Origin: Hormiphora californensis
Lineage: Eukaryota > Ctenophora > Tentaculata > Cydippida > Pleurobrachiidae
Assembly (NCBI GenBank): GCA_020137815.1
Contig: CM035355.1
Location: forward strand, 5,318,503 to 5,382,502
Length of the DNA stretch: 64,000 bases
Direction of reading: 5' to 3'
Positions 41,717-51,662 of the stretch are shown one piece after another (position 1 is the first letter of the stretch; each line of letters begins with the position of its first letter). The notes beneath the pieces are model-generated. The model worked only from the letters and a program-made list of their open reading frames with translations, had not been told where the DNA came from and did no database searches. The position numbers were made by a program, and so were the translations under genes.

Positions 41717-42290
41717 GGTACCCCTGTTACCCCTGTACCGCCGCCCCATTTACACTTCTATGATTCTATGAGTGCTGTCACAGATTAGTGGGTGGGAGAA
41801 GTGCCGAGAGATCTGGACCGTGCCCGTGGGATAATTTCAGCCAGACTTTGTTCAGGCTGTGCTGTTGAGTGCTGACAGTACTTGTCACATATCGGCAGCA
41901 CGAAACTTTTAGTAGTTATTTAGAAGCAAGGCTGTTACTGGTATAAAATAGTCACGTGATAGTTTTCGCCGGAGCTTGTGGACGTGTGAGAAAAGAGGGA
42001 ATGGGCGAATATTGTTGACACTTCCAATACCCCCGATTTAACTTTTGTATCCCGTTCGTGAGCTGTTCTGACCGAGATGTAAGCTGAACTGAGAAGTGAT
42101 CTGACCCGAGCGTGTGTTGTGTGATCTGATCTGTGTGAAGTGAACAATTAGTTGGAACCCGGTGAATTAAAGTATTTTTGATAGTCCCTGGGTGATGTAC
42201 CCGTAATCCCGGAAAACTGTGGCAGCCTAATATCACCCACCCCAATGATCACAACCCCCCACGAGCCCACAGCCTTATTTTCTTCTCTTT

Positions 42291-42692
42291 TTGCCCATCA
42301 TCCAAGCAAGCCGGGCCCCCCAGGAACTGTTCTCCTGGTGGAAGCAATGGGAAGCGCTTAGTATAAAGAAGGGAGCGCTGGTAAGGGAGTGGACGACTAG
42401 TACGAAGGAAGACAGAGAGCTGATAGCAGTACCGTGGCAATGGAGAGATGCAGTGATGTCCCGAATACATGAGACTGTCACAGGACATGCAGGAGTGGAA
42501 GCTAGCTTGAGTACAGCTCGCAGATTCTACTATTGGCCGAAGATGGAAAAGGAGATAAAAGAGTTTGTCGATGCGTGCACGACATGTGCTGGTAACAAAC
42601 AGCCACGAGCCTATGGAAGGGCAAAGATGGGGTCCGTGATTCTACATGAGTTTAACGAGGCAATAGTCATTACCAGATTTCATTTGTTTTAA
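42291..42692 (+). pseudogene. Ty3/gypsy integrase N-terminal fragment
   Basis: Residues about 61-105 form an HHCC zinc domain: HisGluThrValThrGlyHisAlaGly, ThrAlaArgArgPheTyrTyrTrpProLysMet, then CysThrThrCys. That is the integrase zinc-binding region typical of Ty3/gypsy and related elements. The upstream 60 residues match the RNase H-to-integrase linker in style. The DDE core that should follow is missing. It could belong to the same element family as the gag remnant at 32.8 kb, but 9 kb of satellite lies between. Confidence 0.7.
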
Positions 42693-42699
42693 ACCACAG

Positions 42700-43400
42700 A
42701 ATCGAAGTGTTTGATTTTGACCATTGGTGTATCGGAAAGGCAATTGCAATCTCGCCCCATCAGTCCATCACGAAACCAACGTGCCCGATCATAATACTCC
42801 AAAGAGGTGTGATTGAACCGTGTGTCAGCGGTGATGTGAAGTATGACGTGTATGAAGAGGCATGAAAATTTTAAAATTAATTCATTACATATGCTCCGTG
42901 TTACTAGGGTTTTTAGATTCTAGTATTCTACGGGGTCTGAGCGTGTATACAAATGCTGATATTACTACATTTCAAATTAATATATTACATTTTTCACATT
43001 TTATTACAATGACCCAGGAGTCAGTGCAAAACACTTGAAGGCGCTCCGATCAGCGAAACGGTACAGAAGGTACGCGACATTGAGACCTCTGCGGGAAGGC
43101 TTAAGTACTTTATTGGGAGAAGTAGGAAACCAAGTACTGTTTGATTCAGGCTACCACGCAAAAACACTATTCTGATATTTATCCCATGACTCATTTTAGG
43201 ACGGATTTGATAGACGATGAGGAGGCGTCATGGAGCAAAAACCATAAACACAATATCCTTGAATTTGATTGGGGCCTCGGAGGGAAATGGAATAAAATAT
43301 TAACGTCAATAATCATTCGTGAGTTGAGTTAAGCAAGAGAAGAGAAGATCGAGAGGGCAAATGGTTCACCCGGGTTCACCCATTGCCAGGGGAAGTGACC
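42700..43400. other. No supported gene
   Basis: Short frames only (for example 43141-43332, unknown). 43375-43410 repeats the GTTCACCCATTGCCAG motif seen at 41390-41415. Confidence 0.35.
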
Positions 43401-43563
43401 CAATTGTCACACCCGCACAACATCAGTATGTAAAGGAATATACGGACTCATAATTAGGATAACTTTAACATAATAAAAGAACATTGGACATTGGTGGATT
43501 ATATTTCAGACGCGATGTTCCACCACTTCCCAATTCTTGCTTAACACCTCTTATTTATCTCAG

Positions 43564-43756
43564 ATGCATCTCGCAATAAAAACTAGGTGGAATGTGGTTA
43601 ACGGACCCGGCCTTCTCCTCGAATTCATTGAAAGATGGAGAGTTTTCTGTCAGACTAACATTGTGGACCAACGTCTAACGACGGCCATTGAAAAGAAAGT
43701 TCAAGGAAATGGATTCATGTTCCACCTGCACCCCCACATGCTTCATGCATCGGGAG
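43564..43756 (+). CDS. Exon-like frame, 64 codons, unknown
   Basis: Acceptor TTATCTCAG and donor GGGAG/GTATTT bound an open frame starting MetHisLeuAlaIleLysThrArgTrpAsnVal and containing PheIleGluArgTrpArgValPheCys. No domain recognised. Confidence 0.35.
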
Positions 43757-43778
43757 GTATTTTTATAATTAGGATAAT

Positions 43779-44299
43779 GGGGGGGGGGCCTGCCGCAAGA
43801 ATCTCATGCCTCATTGGCGATTTTCAGGGTAGCTGGGATTTTTGAAATTTTCGATTTTTGGCTAAAAAACGTGGGATTTTTGAGATTTTTGAGGCAAATC
43901 TGCGATTTTTCGGGGAAAACCCGCAAATTTTTCTCAAAAATCTCATAGAAAGGAAAAATTTCCATTCGAAAATTTGGAATAGAAACAATCCTTGTGTTTT
44001 TCTACCAAAAATCAAAATTCTGAATAGAAACAATCCTTGTGTTCTAGTACAAAGGTTAATGTGAAGCTAAAACATGAAATCTACCTATTTAAATTACTAA
44101 ACTGCTACTATGATTCAGATTTAAGCTAAAAAATATGTCGAAAAACTGAGTATTGGCAGCCAAAATTGTGCCAATTTACCACAAAAATCTCAAAAATCTC
44201 AAACGAAATTGAGCAAATTTTCCCTAAAATCTCAAAAATCTCATCGGCCGAAAAGAGGGTAGCTGAGATTTTTGCGGCAGGCCCCCCCCCCCCCCCCCC
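43779..44299. mobile_element. Foldback element bounded by G10 and C18, GATAAT duplication
   Basis: Starts GGGGGGGGGGCCTGCCGCAA and ends TTGCGGCAGGC followed by C18. GATAAT flanks both ends (43773-43778 and 44300-44305). The cassette copy at 41490 supplies an empty-site comparison (AGGATAATTAACATAATAAAAG). The interior is built of repeated GATTTTTGAGATTTTTGAG-like stretches on both strands. No transposase. Confidence 0.75.
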
Positions 44300-44606
44300 G
44301 ATAATAAAAGAATATTGGACATTGGTGGATTATATTTCAGACAGTTAGTTCACCACTGCCTACCCTGCAGCACAACCGGCCCCAACTCAACGGACCGCTG
44401 CTATTATCAACGCAGTCCAGTGCAGCTCTTGAACACCAGAACTGATGTGGTGTGGTAACAACCCACACAACATCAGCAGATAAAGGAATACATGGAAACA
44501 TAACTTAACATAATAAAAGAATATTGGTGGTGGAAAACTTTTGCCATTCATTTTCCCCCGGCAAATAAACTTGCAATTATTACAATAACCTCAATGTTAC
44601 ACTTAC

Positions 44607-46316
44607 AAATACAACGTCGGTATCCGCTGTGGTAGCAGTCCCCATAAGACCCTGGAGAGTTTGTGATAGATGGGTCGTGTGTAGATCAGGTCTAGTGATC
44701 AGCTTTGCTACAATGACACTCGCCGCTTCAGAGGATTTATCAACCGCTTCCAGTTGCGACTGGGGAGATTATAGGGGATTAGAGATACCCCTTGATCAAT
44801 TGCGACTGGGGGTATCAGGAATAGGTGGTCACAGGTCAGCGATAATAATTTACAGAACAAAAAGTATGTAAAAAAGATAAAGTTAAAAAGGCTAATCATG
44901 ATCTGAATTTACCGTAGCAAGATTCAACATTCTCCTAACAGCCCAACCCTGCTCCCTATCTCCATCCAACCTCTTCAGGTCAAAGGGGATGAGCACCAGC
45001 ACACTAAGCCACAAGAAGAGAATGTACCGGCACTGCCACGCCTCCCCTCTCTCCGGATCCTCTAGCATGGTCAGGACTCTCTCAATGTCTGATACTTCGT
45101 GGGGTAGCAGCCGGACAATGTATTTCTCGCCTGGAGAGGGAAACAACTGGTTATGAAAATGTCGATGAATAATTTGTTAGTGGAAGGTCCCCAGATACTC
45201 AAAATCTACTTTAATAAGCTCAACTTTGACGACCTTACCTCGCCCACAATGTGGTCGAGGTAAGCTCCATATTGGCCCCACCCTATAGTGTTTCCAGGTA
45301 CTAAAGTCCTTACCTCGTGTCTTGGTGAGTAGGTACAGGTAGGCGAAAGCAACATCCGTAGATAACTTGGGTAGTTCTGTCCTAAATCCAATCTTTAGAA
45401 GTTTATCTGAAGAGGAATATAACTGATAATGTTACTTATATAAACAAATTTGATATCAGAAAGGGTCAACGAAGTCACGGATAAAATAAAGAGTTCCAAC
45501 CTTGTCTAAATAAGAAATCCCTAGCCCTCCTACCAATAGTATAATGGGAGTTAGAGCTTGATTAAAGATATAGTGGGAGACACTAGCGTGGTACGCGCAA
45601 AAAAATGTGTGCCACACCGATTTCGTTTTTCAAAAAACACGCAAGAAAAAGTTTTTCAACATCGACTTTTCACGTTTTGGCTCATAACTCCTTTTCCTGA
45701 TAAGATAAAGACTTCAAACCTTCGCCATTCGATGGGGATTGAAATTCCCTTTCCAACGGTATGCAAACGATTTCTGTAGCTCATCAGGAACCATAGATAT
45801 GATCAATTATGATATTGCCGAACGAAACTTACGCGGTTATGATCATAATTGATGATATCTCCTGTTCCTGATGAGCTACAGAAATCGTTTGCGTACCGTT
45901 GGAAAGGGAATTTCAAGCCTCATCGAATAGCGAAGGTTTGAAGTCTTTATCTTATCAGGAACAGGAGTTATGAGCCAAAACGTGAAAAGTCGAACTTGAA
46001 AAACTTTTTCTTGTGTGTTTTTTGAAAAACGAAATTGGTGTGGCACGCATTTTTTTGCGCGTACCACGCTAGTGTCTCCCACTAATACTAAAAATAGAAT
46101 GTATGCTAAACACCCACCTAACCATCCCTGTAAGTGTGGATCTAATACGTGGGGTTGTTCCTGGTAAAAGTTCAGAATATAACCCATACACTGTCCATCT
46201 CCCTCCTTTTGTTCGAGCGTAAGAGTCTCCAATGCTGCTATCTTCTTGTCAATGGTGGCAATGTCCACTGGATCCACATGGGACACGGTGGAGCTTTGGG
46301 TATCCGCTGTTGGCAT
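44607..46316 (-). CDS. TBCD: Tubulin-specific chaperone D, first four exons
   Basis: Exons 46316-46118 (66 codons plus 1 nt), 45406-45314 (93 nt), 45130-44913 (218 nt) and 44759-44607 (153 nt) join in phase through GT/AG introns. The roughly 221 residues match the TBCD N-terminus: TyrGlnGluGlnProHisValLeuAspProHisLeu, AlaTyrLeuTyrLeuLeuThrLysThrArgGly, ArgLeuLeuProHisGluValSerAspIleGlu, TrpLeuSerValLeuValLeuIleProPheAspLeu and AlaAlaSerValIleValAlaLysLeuIleThrArgProAsp. TBCD binds beta-tubulin and, with cofactors C and E, drives alpha/beta heterodimer assembly in the cytosol. The last exon ends at a good donor (TTT/GTAAGT), but the remaining ~950 residues of a normal ~1,190-residue protein were not found leftward, where repeats begin. 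The first ATG lies inside a repeat unit (see 46286). Intron 1 carries a 510-bp MITE. Confidence 0.85.
45573..46082. mobile_element. Foldback MITE in TBCD intron 1, TA target
   Basis: GTGGGAGACACTAGCGTGGT and about 230 further bases are mirrored from about 45855 to 46082; arms are about 95 percent similar by eye. TA flanks (45571-45572, 46083-46084) suggest a Tc1/mariner-type target. Without it the intron would be about 200 nt, like its neighbours. Confidence 0.85.
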
Positions 46317-46610
46317 GGCAACTGTGTGGGGTAATGTTAGGGTTGGGAACTGGGGGTGTTGGCATGGCAACTGTGTGGGATATTATGTTAGCTTTGGGTA
46401 TCCGCTGTTGGCATGGCAACTGTGTGGGGTAATGTTAGCTTTGGGTATCCGCTGTTAGCATGGCAACTGTGTGGGGTAATGTTAGCTTTGGGTATCCGCT
46501 GTTAGCATGGCAACTGTGTGGGGTAATGTTAGCTTTGGGTATCCGCTGTTAGCATGGCAACTGTGTGGGGTAATGTTAGGGTTGGGAACTGGGGTGCGGG
46601 GATACTATGG
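46286..46610. repeat. Minisatellite over the TBCD exon 1 start
   Basis: About six units of roughly 47-54 bp (CTTTGGGTATCCGCTGTTGG CATGGCAACTGTGTGGGGTA ATGTTAG). On the minus strand each unit holds CCCCACACAG, an acceptor-like sequence, followed by TTGCCATGCCAACAGCGGAT, which contains the TBCD start codon. The array therefore copied the presumed acceptor and start several times. Confidence 0.9.
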
Positions 46611-46815
46611 CCGGGGGCTGGAGTGAGGGGGATGCTAAAATAAAACAACTCTGTTTTATAAGAAACAAGCAGAGAATTAAGGGCACAATTAATTTATGAT
46701 AAAAAATTGTCATAAAATAATGATTTGCTGACCTATAAATAAGTTACTTAGCTAAAAAACCCTGTTAATCATGTAGTAAGTAGGTATTGATCCCTAATTA
46801 ATAAATTAATTCATC

Positions 46816-48258
46816 TTAATTCAGATTATAAGTCTGATCGAACTCCTGACCACTCTCTGTATGTCCACACAATAATAAAACGTAACCCCGTTTATTAGTC
46901 TTACTCTTCATGTACCCGATACTGCCCGTTACCACCTCACCATCCTTTACAGTAACAGGATTAGGCAGGTACAGTATCGTTTGAAGCCAGTGGGTTTCAG
47001 GCACTTTGGGCGAGGTATCGAGGCACGCTGAGAACTCCTCTCCGTCAAAATTACATGTAAAATGAATGCAAACAGCGGTCAGGGGGCCCGGTTTTGTAAT
47101 TTCAACCTTGAAGGAAGACGAGAATTCAAGTTCTTCGACCTTCACCGTGGCCAAATCGAAATGTTTGAAGCCACAATCGGTTGATATTACTGTATTAGGA
47201 TCAACACTTTGTACCACGGCCTCTCCGTCCATTTCAGATGCCATACAGGACATATCAAACCCGTAGACATTCTTCCAAAACTTCGTTCTACTTTCCAGCG
47301 CAGGTAGATCACTGAGCAGAGAGACGATGAGGGATGCCCGGGAAGGGACCATCGTACCGCCCGGTTTAAGAAGTGTGTCCCTGGTAGCAATAACAGAGTC
47401 TAACATACACTCAAATAGCAACCCATACCCCATCCACTCGGACACTATGACGTCATATTTCTGCTCACTCGGGAGATCCTCAGCCTTTCCCTCGACCACA
47501 TTGACAATATCAGTCAGGTTGTTTAGTTTCACTATCGCCTTGGCCTTGTCCACAATTCGGGAGTTATCCACCGCTGTGACAGCACGTGCCCCACCGCCAC
47601 GTGCACAAAACATGGAGAGGATACCCGTTCCACAACCAATATCAAGGACATCGCGGCCTTCAAAAACTGCCGGATTATTGTAAATGTAATCCCGGTACGC
47701 CTCAGTTCTCGCTCGATCACTCAACATCTGGTGATGAATACTGTAATCAGCATAACTCTCAAAATATCCGTCCGTTTTCACGGGGCCAGTGCGAGTTTCA
47801 AGAAGTTCCAAGTACATGTTCTGAACCTGTTCCAACTTCTTTTGGAGGACCTCCCGAGAAGGCCCCGAATCCTCCTCCTCTTTCTTATCACCACATCCTT
47901 CCTCCGCTGCTTGTAACCCCTCAAAATCAATCATCAGTACAGCATCATCAGTCAGGGTGGGTCGGAGATATTCCTCGCCGATTTCCTCCGCTTGGGAGAG
48001 TTTAGCCGTGAACTCTTCTGGAGTAATCCCGTGTGCACGTGTGAAATTAATTATCTTCACTACCCCATAGAAAGATAGGGCGCTGAGGGAGGTTTGAAGA
48101 TCAATGGAATGTGTTGTTGTGGTGTGAGAGAAGAAGGTTGCAGCGCTGGTGAGGGCCGAGGGGCAGAAAAGACAGGTGTAGATTTGGGGGCAGTCATCTT
48201 CCTCCTCTTCAAGGTAGCTGTCCTCGTCCTCGGAGGAGCTGTAGGCTTCCTGTAACAT
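46816..48258 (-). CDS. PRMT3: Protein arginine N-methyltransferase 3
   Basis: A 480-residue uninterrupted frame. An acidic N-terminus is followed by a C2H2 finger (Cys29, Cys32, His45, His50) as in PRMT3 only, and by the conserved PheTyrGly...LysIleIleAsnPheThrArg. The SAM-binding motif I ValLeuAspIleGlyCysGlyThrGly is at 204-212. The double-E loop SerGluTrpMetGlyTyrGlyLeuLeuPheGlu is at 273-283, giving both catalytic glutamates. The Thr-His-Trp loop is at 422-424. PRMT3 makes asymmetric dimethylarginine in the cytosol, mainly on ribosomal protein uS5 (RPS2) via the finger. Human PRMT3 is 531 residues, so length fits. The ATG directly follows CCACTACAG, a possible acceptor, so a 5' non-coding exon is likely. 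The coding region lacks introns although its neighbours have many. TUG ends 327 bp upstream on the same strand. Confidence 0.95.
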   Translation of the reverse strand: MLQEAYSSSEDEDSYLEEEEDDCPQIYTCLFCPSALTSAATFFSHTTTTHSIDLQTSLSALSFYGVVKIINFTRAHGITPEEFTAKLSQAEEIGEEYLRPTLTDDAVLMIDFEGLQAAEEGCGDKKEEEDSGPSREVLQKKLEQVQNMYLELLETRTGPVKTDGYFESYADYSIHHQMLSDRARTEAYRDYIYNNPAVFEGRDVLDIGCGTGILSMFCARGGGARAVTAVDNSRIVDKAKAIVKLNNLTDIVNVVEGKAEDLPSEQKYDVIVSEWMGYGLLFECMLDSVIATRDTLLKPGGTMVPSRASLIVSLLSDLPALESRTKFWKNVYGFDMSCMASEMDGEAVVQSVDPNTVISTDCGFKHFDLATVKVEELEFSSSFKVEITKPGPLTAVCIHFTCNFDGEEFSACLDTSPKVPETHWLQTILYLPNPVTVKDGEVVTGSIGYMKSKTNKRGYVLLLCGHTESGQEFDQTYNLN

Positions 48259-48290
48259 CTGTAGTGGTGGGGAGAGAGTGTTACTTTAAC

Positions 48291-48311
48291 TATAGAGAGA
48301 GAGAGAGGGAA

Positions 48312-48361
<50 letters not shown>
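48291..48361. repeat. GA microsatellite upstream of PRMT3
   Basis: (GA)n with interruptions, 30-100 bp upstream of the PRMT3 ATG; on the sense strand it is a CT tract in front of the CACTACAG acceptor. Confidence 0.9.
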
Positions 48362-48364
<3 letters not shown>

Positions 48365-48584
48365 GGAGACAAATAGTAGAGCAAAGAGTATTACAAAAGA
48401 CAAAGAAAAGAATGAATGATTAGGAGGCAGATCATGATCAAGAAAGGTTGTAAATGGGACACACACACATAATGCTAAATCAAACAATGTTATTACATAA
48501 ACAGTAATTGAACTGCATATAATTATTGATTTAATTTCAACCAAAAATTAACATAATTCTCGTGTAAAAATCCCAACAAAACAT

Positions 48585-50674
48585 TTACATTTTAAACCAT
48601 TTAGGCTTTCCCTTATTTCCCGTAACACTCTTTTTTTCTTCATTTTTCCCATTTAGTTCTCGCCGTTTTTTCTCCCTCTCCTCTTCCTGTATCTCAAGAT
48701 CGTCACTGCTTGTGATTTGAGTGGTACCCAGGACCTCTGACAGTTGCCGGGTTGCCGAGTCTGAACCCGTTTCTATGGTTACCGATTCTCGGAGTGTGAT
48801 CTTTCCCGCAGCATGAAGGAGAGTCGTACTTCGCAGACCTGAGCAGATCGAGAAAATAGAGGATTGTGACGTCAGAAATATTATGACGTCAGAATTTAAA
48901 TACAACTCACTAGACATAATTCTGTCTCAAGTAACAATTACAAATTGTCAATTTTATTTCACAGATCCGAACACGGTGTGAACCTCACCTGCATCAGCGA
49001 GGGTGATACCCCGTTCAATCGCACTTCTAGGGGGAGCAGCATGTAACAGGACCAGCTCACTGGATGAGGAGAGATAACCGAGGACAAAGTTATAAAGTTC
49101 GTCTGTGGTCTGGGTAGCTGGTCTGAAAACATCCTGTAGTTGACAACCATCTGGAAACCTGCCAAGTTGTTGTTATTACTGGTTGTTTGATTTTTGACCA
49201 AATTGAGTTCAGTTTTGATGAAAAATGACTCAGTAAAGTTGATCAACCGTTTAATTTTTATTCTTTCTGGCCTACCTAATTCGTATGACGATGGTATCTG
49301 GAATTTTCGTTTCTTCCACTGTGTTTGAAGATCTGAGCCTCAGATCTCGCTGGGTAACTTTTCTGATGTCTCGCAACATTGTCCTAACGTCCGTCTCATT
49401 CACCTCAAAGAATTCGTCTGTCTCCTCATCTTGCCTGATTAGACGGTAAACAGTAATAGAAAAACAGTCGGACACCGATTAACTGGACTGTAATTTAAAT
49501 TATGTTGAATTAACCTAAGGAATTATTAAATACACCTACATCTCATCTGTTGGTGTGGCAGCTGGTCTGAACAGCACTGGTGCACTTTCAATCGTCTTCT
49601 TCTCTTCCACTTTCTCAACCACCATCTCTGGTTGGACCTCCGGAACCTTCCTCTCCTCTTCAACGTCCATCCTCTCTTCCTCCTTTTCCTTCTCCACCAC
49701 CACCGCAACTTCCTCCTCTACTTTGGGTCGTTTCACCACCCTCTCTCCCGTTACACCGTTCAAACGAAGAGCAGCTCCTCCCCTCAGGATACCAAGATCA
49801 GCGAGGGTGGTGTTGGGGAAGTCAGGGGCGTCAATTCTTCGTTGCATGAAGATTATGTGTGAAGCTGAGATGTTATCGCCGGCTATCGCTGTGGAGAGAG
49901 GTAACGTTAGCTGAGGGTCGATGAGGGGGAGTGGAGAGAGATAACGTGACGTCAGTAGAAGATTGGGGTTGAGAAGGAGTGGCTGAGAGGTAATAAGGCA
50001 CAACAGACGCCACACAGGGGACACTACTCTATGCAGTGTAAGACAAAGTACAAACGTAATTGGAGAAACAATTATCTTAAGTTGTGACTGGTAGGGACAA
50101 AAAAGATGCGGAAGATATGCTACTTACCCTCACTTACAGGTTATGGTCTGGGCGAGAGATAGAGAGCTGGAGACCTGTCCCTGGCACCTTTCCCCCGTAT
50201 CCAACTGTAGTGCTATGTTAACCTTAGCCGCTACTTGGACCTCCTCAACTAGCTCTAACTTAGCCCTGTTGTAGAGGAGTCAGGAGAGTGAGGTGAAATT
50301 AACAACAAATTAACAGCAAATAGGGTGTAATTATTACACCCTACTGGCTTTTACAACTTACTTGTTTGTAAGTCCAGATAATCTGAAGGGTACTGATAGA
50401 TCAAGGTTTTTCTTTTGGTCCTCCTTTCTCAGTCCATACTGATTAGGAGCAAACCCCTGCTTCTCGCATGCCTGAAAAATTGAATTTTAAAACGTGGAAA
50501 GACTACATCTATACTAACTAAGCTCTAGATATTTAAAAAGACTGTGATTTCCAAATATTTTAATCTGATTTTCTTCTTTACCTGTTGTTTGATGTTATTG
50601 AGGGGAGTCCCGGGGGTAACAGGGACACTGACTCTGTGTCCATTGGGGCACAGAACCCACACACTAGAGCTCAT
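48585..50674 (-). CDS. ASPSCR1: TUG / ASPSCR1 (UBX-domain tether for GLUT4-type vesicles)
   Basis: Seven exons join in phase: 50674-50582, 50471-50362, 50265-50138, 50026 (or about 49889)-49540, 49434-49276, 49158-48989 and 48838-48585, giving up to 466 residues. The N-terminal ubiquitin-like domain reads ValTrpValLeuCysProAsnGlyHisArg, then LeuAspLeuSerValProPheArgLeuSerGlyLeu and AlaLysLeuGluLeuVal. Later parts are the AspGluPhePheGluVal region, a UBX domain (IleArgPheProAspGly ... ValPheArgProAlaThr) and the TUG-type end GlyLysProLysTrpPheLysMet. TUG retains insulin-responsive vesicles and regulates the p97/VCP ATPase at the Golgi/ER. Human ASPSCR1 is 553 residues; the linker is shorter here. 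Exon 4 has two in-phase acceptors, a distal one and CTCTCCACAG at about 49890. Use of the distal one adds a Leu/Pro/Ser-rich segment. Confidence 0.9.
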
Positions 50675-51662
50675 ACAAAGAGTCGCTCAGCTTCACTATT
50701 GAACGAGAGAGAGAGATGGTTATTGGAGAGATAGTTATTGTGGAGTGGAAGATAAAGAGGTGTATAGTTGGGCGGGGGGAGGGGGGCAGTCAGAGGGTGT
50801 GAGAATAAACAGAGGGGGAAGTTGGAGAGATAAAGAAAACAGCAACACGTCACCGATATAACACAATGAAAATGGCGAACAATTTTTCTAAAACATTACA
50901 CTTTCACCACCGTCAGTAAATATATATAGGTCACGTACCGTATATTAGGTCACGTACCCTTCAGGTCACGTACAAAGCACACTGTTTTAACAATTCGTAG
51001 ATAATAATTGTCCCTAACCGCAAACCGGAGTTAGATATATATCGTGACCCGCCGTGATCTATCGACAAACAAAACTTTATGAGACAATATCTCATGCCTT
51101 ATTGTTACTATAGCAGACCTCGAATTGATACCGTTATGAACTTGATAAATTGTACATCTCTTGCAAAAATTCCCGTATTCAATTTTGGATAAGGTATTGT
51201 CACACACTCGCACACTCAATTCACACTGTCTCACAACAATTCACACTGTGTCACACTTTCAATAATACGCACTGTCTCACACTCAAAATATCGGTATTTC
51301 GCGTTACCATGGTTACCATAGTTACATAGTTACATGTAATTACTCTACTACGTATAAAATTTGAATGTGTAGTTTGCGTGAAATTAAAATATAGCTAAGG
51401 GAGAAACTTGCACCGCACCGCACACACACATAACATACACTATTTCTAACAAGTCAATAAACTTCTAACTCTTTCACTCGAGATCCTCGATCGACTAACA
51501 ATTTCCCTCACACAACAATGAGATATGAGAAAATAAAGACATGTAGATATAACATATTGGTGAGAGAGAAAGAACAATGAATTATACTTCCATTGTCATT
51601 ATACGTCATATATTATCACCTCGTGTTACATTATGCGTAACAGACACCCACCCAGTGTTCCT
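50675..51662. other. Intergenic; TUG promoter side and KH-gene 3' region
   Basis: Includes GA/CT tracts near 50705-50830 and GGTCACGTAC repeated three times at 50930-50970 (an E-box-like CACGT core). CACACTGTCTCACA repeats occur near 51200-51290. No gene seen. Confidence 0.5.

Larger units (their letters stand above)
41405..44545 (+). repeat. Repeated intron-to-acceptor cassette, at least four copies
   Basis: Copies near 41440-41540, 43410-43512, 43760-44342 (split by a foldback insert) and 44455-44540 share CACCCGCACAACATCAGT, AAAGGAATA, AGGATAA.TTAACATAATAA and, in three, GGACATTGGTGGATTATATT T(C/T)AG. The last bases form a splice acceptor; exon-like frames follow each. Confidence 0.75.

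Noticed and set aside
45876-46117. Continuation of the TBCD exon 1 frame leftward past the donor
   Set aside because: The frame merely reads through intron 1 into the inverted arm of the MITE; the donor at 46117 and the in-phase match to exon 2 fix the exon end.
49555-49914. Plus-strand Ser/Thr-rich and Pro/Leu-rich frames opposite TUG exon 4
   Set aside because: Antisense reading of the Glu/Lys/Val-rich TUG linker.
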